Source of the DNA: Sphingobium lactosutens DS20
GTDB lineage: Bacteria; Pseudomonadota; Alphaproteobacteria; Sphingomonadales; Sphingomonadaceae
Reading direction: 5' to 3'
Assembly (NCBI RefSeq): GCF_000445105.1
Contig: NZ_ATDP01000056.1
Coordinates: 1-64,000, forward strand
DNA length: 64,000 nt
The notes below the pieces were generated by a model, which was not told the DNA's origin, did not search any database, and saw only the letters and a list, made by a program, of their open reading frames with translations. Of the stretch, positions 25,115 through 34,689 are shown in pieces. The position numbers and the translations under genes were made by a program. Each line of letters opens with the position of its first letter. Position 1 is the stretch's first letter.

Positions 25115-26515
25115 TCAAATGGGATAGTGACCGGGCTGGGTTTCGATCGTGACCCACCGGGTCTCGGTAAAGCTGTCGATGCCCTGCCGTCCGCCAAAGC
25201 GACCATAGCCCGATGCTCCAACTCCGCCGAACGGCATCTGGGCTTCGTCATGAACGGTGGGACCATTGATATGGCAAATGCCGGACCGAATGCGCCGCGC
25301 GACCGCCAGACCCCGTGCCGCATCCCTGGTAAAGATCGCAGAAGACAGGCCGTATTCGCTGTCGTTCGCCAGTTCTATCGCATGATCCGCATCGCGCGCG
25401 CGGATGACGGCGACGATCGGGCCGAAACTTTCATCGCGGTAAAGTTTCATGGTCGAAGTGACTTCTGCAACAATGCTGGGCTGGATAACGACGTCGCTGG
25501 CCTTGCCCCCGGTCACGACGGTTGCGCCCTTGGCAACAGCGTCGTCGATCAGATCGTTAAGATGGTCGACGGTTTTGCGATCGACCACTGCACCAAGCGG
25601 CGTTGCGCTATCGCGAGGGTTGCCCGCACGCATCGACCCGACCTTGTCGGTGAATTTCTGCAGGAACGCATCCGCAACCGACTCGACAACGATAATCCGT
25701 TCGGTCGACATGCAGATCTGCCCCTGATTCATGAACGCGCCGAAAGCCGCCGCCTTCACGGCTTCGTCCAGATCCGCGTCGTCCAGCACCAGAAACGGCG
25801 CCTTGCCGCCGAGTTCCAGAAGGCAGGGCTTTAGGTGTTCGGCAGCCCGGCGGGCAATGATCTTTCCGACGGTAGTAGATCCGGTAAAATTGATCCGCTT
25901 TACCTCAGGAGCGTCGATCAGAGCGCCCACCACGTCCCCGGCATCCCGCGGGGCATTGGTGACGATGGACAGCACGTCAGCCGGGAGACCTGCTTCCTCG
26001 AACGCCTCGACTATGAGGCTGTGAGTCCGAGGGCAGAGTTCGCTCGCTTTGAGAATGACGCTGTTGCCGCATGCGAGCGGGACCGCGACGGCTCGGACCC
26101 CCAGAATGATCGGCGCATTCCATGGTGCGATACCGACTATCACGCCAACCGGTTCCTTCATCGCCATCGCGACGCATCCAGGTTTGTCGGATGGGATTAC
26201 CTCGCCAAGAATCTGCGTCGTAAGCGCCGCGGCTTCCCTGACGATGCCTGCAGCCAGAGCAAGATTGAAGCGCGCCCAATTTTCAGCGGCGCCTACCTCG
26301 TCCATCATGGCGGTGACGAACGCGCTCTCCTTGGCCATGAGTGCATCGGCTGCCCTGTTCAGAACGGCGCGCCGCGCATTGGGGCCGAGCGCAGCCCAAG
26401 CGGGAAACGCGTCGCCCGCGCGCGTGGCGATCGCGCGAACGGCATCGACGGTCATGGCCTCAGCTCGCGACGCAACTTCGCCGGTAATGGGGTTCAAGCG
26501 TTCGAATTCCGGCAT
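25115..26515 (-). CDS. NAD(P)-dependent aldehyde dehydrogenase
   Basis: A 466-residue aldehyde dehydrogenase that oxidises an aldehyde to the acid. Catalytic features seen: PWNAP (Asn133), Lys156 in VILKASE, Glu234 in LLELGGKAP and the nucleophile Cys268 in NQGQICMSTERI. The sequence resembles the salicylaldehyde/vanillin/benzaldehyde dehydrogenase branch; the substrate is not proven. The ATG at 26515 has a strong AGGAGAGAG RBS. It is transcribed divergently from the TonB receptor, with a palindrome between them. Confidence 0.9.
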   Translation of the reverse strand: MPEFERLNPITGEVASRAEAMTVDAVRAIATRAGDAFPAWAALGPNARRAVLNRAADALMAKESAFVTAMMDEVGAAENWARFNLALAAGIVREAAALTTQILGEVIPSDKPGCVAMAMKEPVGVIVGIAPWNAPIILGVRAVAVPLACGNSVILKASELCPRTHSLIVEAFEEAGLPADVLSIVTNAPRDAGDVVGALIDAPEVKRINFTGSTTVGKIIARRAAEHLKPCLLELGGKAPFLVLDDADLDEAVKAAAFGAFMNQGQICMSTERIIVVESVADAFLQKFTDKVGSMRAGNPRDSATPLGAVVDRKTVDHLNDLIDDAVAKGATVVTGGKASDVVIQPSIVAEVTSTMKLYRDESFGPIVAVIRARDADHAIELANDSEYGLSSAIFTRDAARGLAVARRIRSGICHINGPTVHDEAQMPFGGVGASGYGRFGGRQGIDSFTETRWVTIETQPGHYPI

Positions 26516-26546
26516 TTTCTCTCTCTCCTGTTTCTAACCTCGTGAA

Positions 26547-26592
26547 CCCGTAGCAAATAATAGTTGGACATCCAACTATTATTTGCTACGGG
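26547..26592. promoter_or_regulatory. 22-bp perfect palindrome in the divergent intergenic region (likely operator)
   Basis: The arms at 26547-26568 and 26571-26592 are exact inverse complements with a 2-base centre. The core reads TAGTTGGA-CA-TCCAACTA. It lies between the aldehyde dehydrogenase (starts 26515, minus) and the TonB receptor (starts 26643, plus), where one regulator could control both. The TTGGA...TCCAA core resembles operators of FCD-type GntR or MarR regulators. A MarR gene closes the cluster at 34690. No second copy was noticed elsewhere in the window. Confidence 0.7.
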
Positions 26593-26642
26593 GAGCGGGA
26601 CGGCGCTCCCAAGACGCCGGGCCAGGAGAGGGAAGGAAAAAG

Positions 26643-29501
26643 ATGGTTTACCCCCGCATCGCAAAGATTTGCTCGGTAAGCGTGATGGCATTGGCCAGCG
26701 CGAGCCTGTGGCAGCCTATGGCGCAGGCGCAAACGACTGCAGATACGCAGGATGCTGCCGCGACCACCGACGCTAGTACCCCCGCCGAAGCCGATATCGT
26801 GGTCACCGGATCGCGCCTGGCGTCGACCGGTATGGCGCAACCTACGCCGGTTACGGTCATGAGCGCTGAAAACCTGCAAGCGGCCTCGCCCAAGGGACTG
26901 GCTGAAGGCGTTCTGCAGTTGCCGAGCTTCAACGGCTCCAATTCACGCACGGCTGGCGGCGCCGCCGCCAATGCTGGCCATAGCTATCTCAACCTGCGCG
27001 GGCTCGGCATCAACCGCAACCTTGTGCTTCTTGACGGTCGCCGCGTCGTGGCGACCCAGGATACCGGTGCGGTCGATATCAACCTCTTTCCCCAACTGCT
27101 GATGAAGCGGGTGGAGGTCGTGACTGGCGGCGCATCGGCTGCCTATGGTTCCGATGCGGTGGCGGGCGTCACAAACTTCATCCTCGACGATCGCTTCTCT
27201 GGCATCAAGGGTCTCGCATCGCAGGGCATCAGCCGATATGGCGACAGCAAGACCACACGCCTGTCTCTTGCGGGCGGCGCGTCGTTCCTCGATGGCAAGC
27301 TGCGTGTCGTCGGCAGCTTCGACTTTACCCGTGATACGGGCGTCGAAGGCTACGCCATCGGTGGTAAGCGCCGTGCCTGGCAGGAGCGGGGGCGCTTTCT
27401 GATCAACAACCCAGGAGTGACCGCCGCCAACCCGGCCTCGCCCAGCAATCCTACGTTGATCGTTGGCGATGATGTTCGGTTCCCATTTGCGACAGATGGT
27501 GGCCTCATCACCTCAGGGCCGTTTGCTAACACGCAATTCCTACCCGGCGGCGCGACCGCGCCGATGGTTTACGGTGCGAACCGCACAGGTAGCACGATGT
27601 CGGGCGGAGACGGCGCGACCGCAGCGGGAACGGGCACTCTGTCCACACCGCTGAACTCCAAGGTCGCCTTTGGCCACGTGGCTTATGGTGACGCGCAAAG
27701 CGTCGAGGTCTTCGCCGAGGGCATGTTCTCGCGAACCTATGCGACGAATAACGCCGGCGCCAACAGCTACGGCTTCAACGCCACGGCCTATCGCATCTTC
27801 GGCGACAATGCGTACCTGCCGGCAAATATCCGGGCGGGCATGGCGCCTGGCGACAGCTTCACCATGGGTCGATGGAACGCGGACCTCGGCATTTATCAAA
27901 AGCAGGTTCTGACCAAGGTGTATCGTGGCGTAGTCGGCGCCCGTGGCAAATTGGGCTCAGCCTGGGACTGGGACGTCTATTATCAGCACGGCACGACCAA
28001 GGGCGACTTCACCGGCGGCAACGGCATCATCACGGCCAATCTCTACAATGCCGTCGATGCGGTGGTGAACCCGGCCAATGGCCAGATCGTCTGCCGTTCC
28101 ACGCTCACCAATCCAGGCAATGGATGCGTGCCGATCAATCTGTTCGGCGTGAATTCGGCGTCGCAGGCGACGAGAGATTATGTGTCGGGTGACCCGTTCG
28201 CCTACCAGACGCTCAAGCAGGACGTGGCGGCGGCGACCTTGCGCGGATCGCCTTTCTCGACGGCCGCCGGGCCGGTCCAGTTCGCGCTGGGCTATGAGCA
28301 TCGGCGCGAAGGCCTCAAGCAGGTGGTGTCGCCCTTGTCGACCATCAGGCAGGATGGAGGCGGCGCACGCGGCTTCCCCGCCAGCCTGATCGGCGTCCAG
28401 GGAGGATATTTCCTTGGCAACTCCGCTCCGGCAAATGCGAGCTACAACGTCAATGAGGCCTTTACCGAAGTCCAGGTGCCACTCGCACGGGATCAGGCCT
28501 GGGCACATTCGCTGGAATTCAATGCTGCGGGCCGTGTCACGCATTATTCCACGGCCGGCACAGTTTGGACCTACAAGGTTGGACTGGACTATGCCCCCGT
28601 GTCGGACGTCCGCTTCCGCGGCACCCTCTCGCGAGACATTCGGGCGCCCAGCCTTGGAGAGCTTTACCTGCCGCAGGCTCAGACCATCGCTGCCGTGCTC
28701 GATCGTCAGAATAACAATGCGGCCGTTACTGCTACGATCCAGTTGCCCGGCAATCCCAATTTACGTCCGGAAAAATCCGATACGAAAACGGTCGGTATTG
28801 TCCTCACCCCGACCTTCCTGCCAGGGTTTAGCGCCTCGGTCGATTATTACGACATCAAGATCAACGACGCTATTGGGCGCTTGTCCAACCAGCTGACGGT
28901 CGATCAGTGCGCAGCAGGCAATGCCGATGTGTGCAACCTCATCACCCGCAGCAACGGCGCTATTTCGTTGATCTCTACGCCAAATCTCAACCTTGCGACG
29001 CTCAAGACGCGTGGTCTGGACGTTGAGGCGAACTATAGCTTTGGTCTGGGCACTCTCTTCGGCGCTCCATCAAGAGCCTCAATTCGCGCCTTGGGTTCCT
29101 ATGTGGCGAAGCTTGAGACCACGACGCAGGGGTCCGCGCCGGTGGATCGTGCCGACCAGACCCCGTTCCAGACGACGCTGAGCGCTAATTTCGACATCGG
29201 ACGCTTTTCAGCGCTGCTTCAGGAGCGCCGGGTCGGGCCCCGCGAAATTGACACCACCTATTCCCCATCGTTCATCGGGCGAAACCGGATCGGCGCCGTG
29301 TGGTACACCGATCTCAACATCACCTATCGCCTCGGCGGCGCGCTCGAGGGCGTCGAGATATTCGGCGCAGCTAATAATCTGTTCGACCGTAATCCTCCCA
29401 CGGGCAATGTTCCCTATGGTGTCGGAGGCGCGCCGACGCTCGTCCAATTCTATGATGTGGTCGGCCTCTATATGACCGGAGGTATTCGCTTCAAATTCTG
29501 A
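26643..29501 (+). CDS. TonB-dependent outer-membrane receptor
   Basis: A 952-residue receptor with a signal peptide ending MAQAQ. The plug domain (about residues 50-190) contains IVVTGSRL and the segment LVLLDGRRVVATQDTGAVDI. The 22-strand barrel ends in F (GGIRFKF). The ATG at 26643 follows a GGAAGG RBS. Receptors of this size are numerous in sphingomonads and often take up aromatic or sugar compounds. Its position opposite the aldehyde dehydrogenase suggests that it imports the cluster's substrate. Confidence 0.93.
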   Translation: MVYPRIAKICSVSVMALASASLWQPMAQAQTTADTQDAAATTDASTPAEADIVVTGSRLASTGMAQPTPVTVMSAENLQAASPKGLAEGVLQLPSFNGSNSRTAGGAAANAGHSYLNLRGLGINRNLVLLDGRRVVATQDTGAVDINLFPQLLMKRVEVVTGGASAAYGSDAVAGVTNFILDDRFSGIKGLASQGISRYGDSKTTRLSLAGGASFLDGKLRVVGSFDFTRDTGVEGYAIGGKRRAWQERGRFLINNPGVTAANPASPSNPTLIVGDDVRFPFATDGGLITSGPFANTQFLPGGATAPMVYGANRTGSTMSGGDGATAAGTGTLSTPLNSKVAFGHVAYGDAQSVEVFAEGMFSRTYATNNAGANSYGFNATAYRIFGDNAYLPANIRAGMAPGDSFTMGRWNADLGIYQKQVLTKVYRGVVGARGKLGSAWDWDVYYQHGTTKGDFTGGNGIITANLYNAVDAVVNPANGQIVCRSTLTNPGNGCVPINLFGVNSASQATRDYVSGDPFAYQTLKQDVAAATLRGSPFSTAAGPVQFALGYEHRREGLKQVVSPLSTIRQDGGGARGFPASLIGVQGGYFLGNSAPANASYNVNEAFTEVQVPLARDQAWAHSLEFNAAGRVTHYSTAGTVWTYKVGLDYAPVSDVRFRGTLSRDIRAPSLGELYLPQAQTIAAVLDRQNNNAAVTATIQLPGNPNLRPEKSDTKTVGIVLTPTFLPGFSASVDYYDIKINDAIGRLSNQLTVDQCAAGNADVCNLITRSNGAISLISTPNLNLATLKTRGLDVEANYSFGLGTLFGAPSRASIRALGSYVAKLETTTQGSAPVDRADQTPFQTTLSANFDIGRFSALLQERRVGPREIDTTYSPSFIGRNRIGAVWYTDLNITYRLGGALEGVEIFGAANNLFDRNPPTGNVPYGVGGAPTLVQFYDVVGLYMTGGIRFKF

Positions 29502-29582
29502 GCTTCTTCAGGCGTGGCCGCGACAAGCCTCGTTGCCGCCGCGCCCGAAGATCAAAAAGATACTTGGGACAGGAGACCTTTC

Positions 29583-30497
29583 ATGAGCAACTCTTTGAAG
29601 AAAATGATCGCTGGTTCGCTGCTCGGCTTGAGCGCATTGGGGAGCCAAGGTGCTCTTGCCCAGTCCTGCGATCGTGCATGCCTGACTGGCATCATGAACA
29701 GTTACCTTGATGCTTTGCCGCTTCATGATCGCACAGCCTTACCGATCGCTGCCAATGCGCGGGAGACCGTTAACGGGCGGGAATCGAAGGCTGAGTCCGA
29801 CTATCTTTGGCAGTTAATCGACGGCGTTCCCTACCGGCAGATTTCGGCCGATCCCACCACAGGTGAAGTTGCGTTAGTGGGCGTGGTGACTGAAGGCGGC
29901 GCGCGCGGCCCTTACTGGCTGCGCCTGAAGGTGCAGAATCGCAAGGTCACGGAGATCGAGCAGATCGTTGGCGCGCGCACCGCTGGCGGCGTGCCTGGGC
30001 TCGCCGCGCCCAATCCCTATTTCGAAGAGGTGTTGCCCAAAGAGAGCCGCTCCACGCGCGAGCAGCTGATCGCAATCGCCGACAGCTATTTCGAAGGGCT
30101 GGAAAAGCATAGCGGTGTCGGCGTGCAGACGGCGCCCAATTGCCGCCGTTTCGAAAACGGTAACCAGACGTCGCTGAATCCACTCGGCAACAACTGGCCG
30201 TGTGACGAGATGGACGATTACGTCTACATGGACAAGATCAAGGAGCGACGTTTCCCGATCGTGGACGTTGAGCGCGGGGTTGTAGTCGGCGCTATGGTCA
30301 TCGAGGTTTCTAAACCCAAGGCTCCGGCAGTCCCAATCCCTAATCCTGGAACCGGTCCGAACCCGCAGAGCATCCCCTTGTTCAGCCGTCCGCATGACAC
30401 GATGATTCAGGAGGTCTTCAAGATTTCCAACGGCAAAATTCAGGAAATCAACGTGATCAGGCACGACATGCCCTATCGTTGGGGCAGCGGGTGGTGA
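29583..30497 (+). CDS. Secreted DUF8021-like protein of unknown function
   Basis: A 304-residue protein with a signal peptide (MSNSLKKMIAGSLLGLSALG, cleaved near ALAQS). Cys residues follow (SCDRACLTGIMNSYLDALPLHD), and ENG-like and NCRRFENGNQT segments occur later. The pattern CDRACL...YL.AL..HD...(E)NG recalls DUF8021 proteins, which have an NTF2-like fold. It begins 82 bases after the TonB receptor. No catalytic function can be assigned; periplasmic or exported location is inferred. Confidence 0.6.
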   Translation: MSNSLKKMIAGSLLGLSALGSQGALAQSCDRACLTGIMNSYLDALPLHDRTALPIAANARETVNGRESKAESDYLWQLIDGVPYRQISADPTTGEVALVGVVTEGGARGPYWLRLKVQNRKVTEIEQIVGARTAGGVPGLAAPNPYFEEVLPKESRSTREQLIAIADSYFEGLEKHSGVGVQTAPNCRRFENGNQTSLNPLGNNWPCDEMDDYVYMDKIKERRFPIVDVERGVVVGAMVIEVSKPKAPAVPIPNPGTGPNPQSIPLFSRPHDTMIQEVFKISNGKIQEINVIRHDMPYRWGSGW

Positions 30498-30546
30498 TCT
30501 CCTATTGCAGCTGTATCGACCCAGAAGGGCCAAGGGGCATGCAACC

Positions 30547-31473
30547 ATGAAGGTCGCGGTCGTGGGCGCGGGCGCTATGGGCATGTTGTTCGGCGGCCGC
30601 CTGGCCCGAGCTGGACACGACGTCATGCTGATCGATGTGGACGCCGCCCGCGTCTCTGCGATCGACGCGCACGGCGTGACCGAGAATGGCGCCGCCGTGT
30701 CATGCCGGGCGTTCCTGCCGGGGACCGCGCCGCGATCTATGGCTGACTTGTTGATCGTCTTCACCAAGGCAACACATACCGTGCCCGCCATCCGCCAGAA
30801 TGCCGCACTGCTGCGCCCTGGGGGCGTGGTGCTGACGGTTCAGAATGGGCTCGGAAATGGCTCAGCCATCGCGGCGGAGGTTGGAGCGGATCATGTGCTG
30901 GTAGGCATTACCAACTGGCCCGCCGATCTCGAGGGGCACGGCGAAATACATGTGAGCGGAAGCGGCATGGTAAAGCTGTGGAGTTTCGATGGCGAGGATC
31001 GCCCCGTCGTTCATTCCATCGCGGATGCGCTGGAGGATGCGGGGCTGAATGCCTCAGCCGAGCCATCGGTCGATTCCGCGATCTGGACAAAAGTAATCTT
31101 CAACGCGACGCTCAACGGTATTGCCGCGCTCACCGGACTCACGGTGGGCCAAATTGGCGATATCGAACCCACACGCGCACTGGCGATGCGTCTGGTCGCT
31201 GAAGGTGTGGCGATTGCCGGGGCGAGCGGGATTACGATCGACGAAGAGGAGGTTCGCTCCTCCGTTGCGTTCGCTTTGACCCATCATCGCGATCACAAAC
31301 CGTCTATGCTTCAGGACGTGGAAGCTGGCCGGCGAACCGAAGTCGACGCAATCCAGGGTGCGCTGGTGAATGCGGCTTATCGCCACGGCATCGCGGTTCC
31401 GGCCCTTGAAACCTGCGCAGCCCTGTTGCGGGGTATTGACGCGCGCAACGCGCCCGCCTCGCTTCAACAATGA
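30547..31473 (+). CDS. Ketopantoate-reductase-family dehydrogenase
   Basis: A 308-residue NAD(P)-dependent enzyme. The N-terminus VAVVGAGAMGMLFGGRLARAG is the dinucleotide fold. TVQNGLGN and the C-terminal domain with SAIWTKVIFNATLNGIAAL and KPSMLQDVEAGRRTEVDAIQG are family signatures, including the active-site Lys in IWTK. PanE makes pantoate from ketopantoate, but here there is no pantothenate context. Some family members act on other D-2-hydroxy/2-oxo acids, including D-mandelate. That alternative fits its place next to a ThDP enzyme and an aldehyde dehydrogenase. Confidence 0.85.
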   Translation: MKVAVVGAGAMGMLFGGRLARAGHDVMLIDVDAARVSAIDAHGVTENGAAVSCRAFLPGTAPRSMADLLIVFTKATHTVPAIRQNAALLRPGGVVLTVQNGLGNGSAIAAEVGADHVLVGITNWPADLEGHGEIHVSGSGMVKLWSFDGEDRPVVHSIADALEDAGLNASAEPSVDSAIWTKVIFNATLNGIAALTGLTVGQIGDIEPTRALAMRLVAEGVAIAGASGITIDEEEVRSSVAFALTHHRDHKPSMLQDVEAGRRTEVDAIQGALVNAAYRHGIAVPALETCAALLRGIDARNAPASLQQ

Positions 31474-31511
31474 TTCCCCTGTCTGCTGCCGCATGGCCGC
31501 TGGAGTAAAGA

Positions 31512-33212
31512 ATGTATACTAGCGCTACAGCCTTCCTCGAAGCCCTCGTCGAACAGGGGATCACCCACGCGTTCGTCAATTTGGGCAGTGATCATCCGGG
31601 CCTGGTTGAAGCGATTGCAAGAGCGCGGGCTCTGGGCAATCCCGTGCCGCGCATGATTACCTGCCCCAACGAGATGGTCGCTCTGAGCATGGCCCAGGGC
31701 TACGCACAAGTCAGTGGTCAGCCGCAGGCGGTCATCATCCATGTCGAATGCGGGACGCAGGCGCTTGCGGGCGCTGTTCACAACGTAGCGAAGGGCCGTG
31801 TGCCCGTCCTTATTTTCGCTGGCTCCTCACCCTTCACGCAGGAAGGGGAGATGGTCGGTAGCCGCAACGAGTTCATCCAGTGGATTCAGGATGTCCACGA
31901 TCAGCGTGGACTGGTCCGTGGTTATATGCGCTACGATAACGAAATTCGTACTGGCGCGAATGTGAAGCAGATGGTCCACCGGGCCATGCAGTTCGCTAAA
32001 TCCGATCCGAAAGGGCCGGTCTATCTGATGATGGCGCGCGAAGTGATGGAGGCGGAATGCGAGCCACGCGACATCGATATGGATCGGTGGCAGCCACTGG
32101 AGCCCACCTCACTCGGAGCCAGTAATGCTCGGAAGCTGGTCTGTGCTCTTGCAACCGCCAAACGGCCTTTGATCGTTACCTCCTACGTGGGCCGCAACGC
32201 TGATGCGGTTGATGCACTGGCCGAATTGAGCATGCGCCTTGGTATTGGGGTCATCGAGTCGGTGCCGAGCTACGTCAATCTTCCGCATGACCACCCCATG
32301 TATCTCGGCAATTACTGGAATGAGCCGAGCCGCAATATCGCTCTTGCGGAAGCCGACCTTGTCCTTGTGATCGACAGCGACGTTCCGTGGATTCCTACAA
32401 AGAATAGTCCGGCGGACGACGCGCGTGTCTATCATATCGATGTCGATCCCCTGAAGGAACAGATGCCGTTATGGTACATCGAGCCCCATGGCAGCTTTCG
32501 TGCGGACGCGGGTACCGCTCTGGCGGAGATGCTTCACGCACTAGATGATACTGCCTTGCAGGACACCGACGTGGAGGAGCGTGCGGCGCATTATCGCGCC
32601 ATGGCTGCGGAGCGACGGCGCGCGCTGGAAGACAGGGAGCAATCGGGCGGTGGGCTGTCTATCGGCCGGCTCATGGCGGCGCTGCGGCAGCATGTGGATG
32701 CCAACACGATCCTCCTTAATGAAGGTATCACTAACTATCAGCCTGTCTTCGACCATTTGGCGCCCACGCAAGCGGGTACGATGTTTGCGAGCGGTGGCGG
32801 TTCGCTGGGTTGGAACGGGGGCGCGGCGCTGGGAGCCAAGTTGGCCCGGCCGGATGCGACCGTCGTGGCGGTGACGGGCGATGGCTCCTACATGTTCACG
32901 ACACCGTCGAGCGTTCATTGGATTTCCCGCCGATACAATGCGCCCTTCCTACAGGTCGTTCTCAACAATGACGGGTGGAACGCGCCGCGACACTCCGCGC
33001 TCGCCGTCCACCCCAGCGGCTATGCGAGCCAGGCGGACGATCTCGATCTCAGCTTCTCGCCGGCACCCGATTATGGCGGCATCGCAGCTGCCTCTGGCGG
33101 GGCAGCATCTTTCGTTATCGACGCCGACAGTGATGTTGATGTGATATTGCACCAGGCGTTTGAAGCGTTGGAGCAGGGCCTTTCCGTCGTAGTAGAGGCG
33201 CGGCTGTCATGA
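31512..33212 (+). CDS. Thiamine-diphosphate-dependent enzyme (2-oxo acid decarboxylase/acetolactate-synthase-like)
   Basis: A 566-residue three-domain ThDP enzyme. The catalytic Glu lies in CPNEMVALSMAQGYAQ (near residue 55). The central domain begins near residue 200. The ThDP-binding signature is GDGSYMF (near 456) through LNNDGW. It resembles a group of uncharacterised 'thiamine pyrophosphate-requiring' proteins between acetolactate synthases and benzoylformate decarboxylases. The active-site His pair known in benzoylformate decarboxylase was not located, so the reaction is uncertain. Its stop overlaps the transporter start by four bases. Confidence 0.82.
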   Translation: MYTSATAFLEALVEQGITHAFVNLGSDHPGLVEAIARARALGNPVPRMITCPNEMVALSMAQGYAQVSGQPQAVIIHVECGTQALAGAVHNVAKGRVPVLIFAGSSPFTQEGEMVGSRNEFIQWIQDVHDQRGLVRGYMRYDNEIRTGANVKQMVHRAMQFAKSDPKGPVYLMMAREVMEAECEPRDIDMDRWQPLEPTSLGASNARKLVCALATAKRPLIVTSYVGRNADAVDALAELSMRLGIGVIESVPSYVNLPHDHPMYLGNYWNEPSRNIALAEADLVLVIDSDVPWIPTKNSPADDARVYHIDVDPLKEQMPLWYIEPHGSFRADAGTALAEMLHALDDTALQDTDVEERAAHYRAMAAERRRALEDREQSGGGLSIGRLMAALRQHVDANTILLNEGITNYQPVFDHLAPTQAGTMFASGGGSLGWNGGAALGAKLARPDATVVAVTGDGSYMFTTPSSVHWISRRYNAPFLQVVLNNDGWNAPRHSALAVHPSGYASQADDLDLSFSPAPDYGGIAAASGGAASFVIDADSDVDVILHQAFEALEQGLSVVVEARLS

Positions 33213-34585
33213 TCCTCAGCGGGGCGGACCCGGTAGGCGGCGATGACCGTGCAACCAACATCGGCGCCCTGATTGATAGAGCGCCTTGGAGTCCGTATCA
33301 GAAGCTTCTGCTTTGTCTCGTCTCGCTGGCCATTCTGCTGGACGGGTTCGACAATCAGGCGCTCGGGTTTGCCTTGCCGCATATTCTACGCGACTGGAAA
33401 TTGGCCAAGGCTGACCTCTCCATGGCGCTTGCCGCTGCGCAGCTCGGGATGTTCTTCGGCGCAATCGGCGGCGGCCTCATCGGCGACCGGCTCGGACGAA
33501 AATCTGCTCTGGTGGGCAGCGTCCTGCTTTTCGGGGTCGCTACTGCGTTGATCGGGCTGGCTGACGGTCCCGGTACGCTTGCTGCTCTACGCCTTTGCGC
33601 CGGTATCGGTCTCGGCGCAGCTTTTCCCAATGTCGCCGCGCTTGCGGCGGAATTCACGCCCGCGAGACGCCGCAGTCTTGCCGTGGTCATCACCATTGTA
33701 TGCGTGCCCCTCGGCGGGGTGATTGGCGGCACTGCCGCATCATTTATCATGCCGCTTCTGGGATGGCGCTCGCTCTTTGTCGGTGCGGGCGCGGTGACGC
33801 TTGCGATTTGCGGCCTAATCGTCATCGCATTGCCCGAATCTGTCCGCTTCCTTGCGCGGTCACCCAAAAATGCCGATCGGGTCGCAGCCATCCTGCGTCG
33901 AATGGGCATTGATCCGTCAGACGGCCTGCCTCTGCTGATGTCCGAGGGATGCACCGTTTCAGAGAAGCGGCATTCGGAAGGGTCGATCTTTGCATCCAGT
34001 CTGAGGCTAGACACACTTCTCCTGTGGACCGCGTTCTTCTTCTCGCTCATGTCCGTCTATGCAGCCTTCAATTGGCTTCCTACGCTGCTAGCGGACGACG
34101 GTCATGACATCGTGGTTGCCAGCAGAGGACTTGTAGCCTTCAACCTTGGCGGGGTTGTAGCGGCATTGTGCGGCGGCTGGGCCATCAGTCGTTTCGGCTC
34201 GAGGGTGACTATGGTGACGATGGCGTTTGCCGCCATCCTGTCGGCTGTCGCCCTCGCTTTTATGCCGACCGCCACCCTTTCATTGCCCATGCTCTTCACC
34301 TTGCTTGCGCTTGAGGGCGGCTTCATCAACGGCGTGCAGACGACGCTCTATGCGCTTGGATCAGCAATTTATCCGACGTCACTTCGCGCATCTGGTGTGG
34401 GGGCCGCCACGGGCATCGGCAGGGTTGGCGCAATCGCCAGTTCCTTGCTCGGAGCTATGGTAATTGGCTGGGGTGCGGCGGCGGGCTTCCATTGGTCAAT
34501 AGCCATTGTCATGTTCGTAGTCGCTCTTGCTCTACTTGGGATCCGGAACCATGCTCGGCCCGCAGTCGTGACTCGCGCATATTGA
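33209..34585 (+). CDS. MFS transporter of the aromatic acid:H+ symporter type
   Basis: A 458-residue protein with about 12 membrane spans. LLDGFDNQALGFALPHI in the first span carries the DGxD-like motif of the AAHS family (PcaK, BenK), and GLIGDRLGRKSA is the MFS loop 2-3 motif. It is translationally coupled to the ThDP enzyme. It probably brings an aromatic acid into the cytoplasm for the cluster. Confidence 0.85.
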   Translation: MILSGADPVGGDDRATNIGALIDRAPWSPYQKLLLCLVSLAILLDGFDNQALGFALPHILRDWKLAKADLSMALAAAQLGMFFGAIGGGLIGDRLGRKSALVGSVLLFGVATALIGLADGPGTLAALRLCAGIGLGAAFPNVAALAAEFTPARRRSLAVVITIVCVPLGGVIGGTAASFIMPLLGWRSLFVGAGAVTLAICGLIVIALPESVRFLARSPKNADRVAAILRRMGIDPSDGLPLLMSEGCTVSEKRHSEGSIFASSLRLDTLLLWTAFFFSLMSVYAAFNWLPTLLADDGHDIVVASRGLVAFNLGGVVAALCGGWAISRFGSRVTMVTMAFAAILSAVALAFMPTATLSLPMLFTLLALEGGFINGVQTTLYALGSAIYPTSLRASGVGAATGIGRVGAIASSLLGAMVIGWGAAAGFHWSIAIVMFVVALALLGIRNHARPAVVTRAY

Positions 34586-34689
34586 GTGCAGTGCAGCGGA
34601 AATTTCTCTACCCCTCAGCTTTATGGTACAGCGGCATCAATGGCGTTTGATACGCCGCAGAACCGTATCGTTTAAAGCAAGGTAGATAG

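Noticed and set aside
30547..31473. Calling the dehydrogenase panE for pantothenate synthesis
   Set aside because: No pantothenate genes nearby and catabolic neighbours on both sides; only the family is supported, not the substrate.
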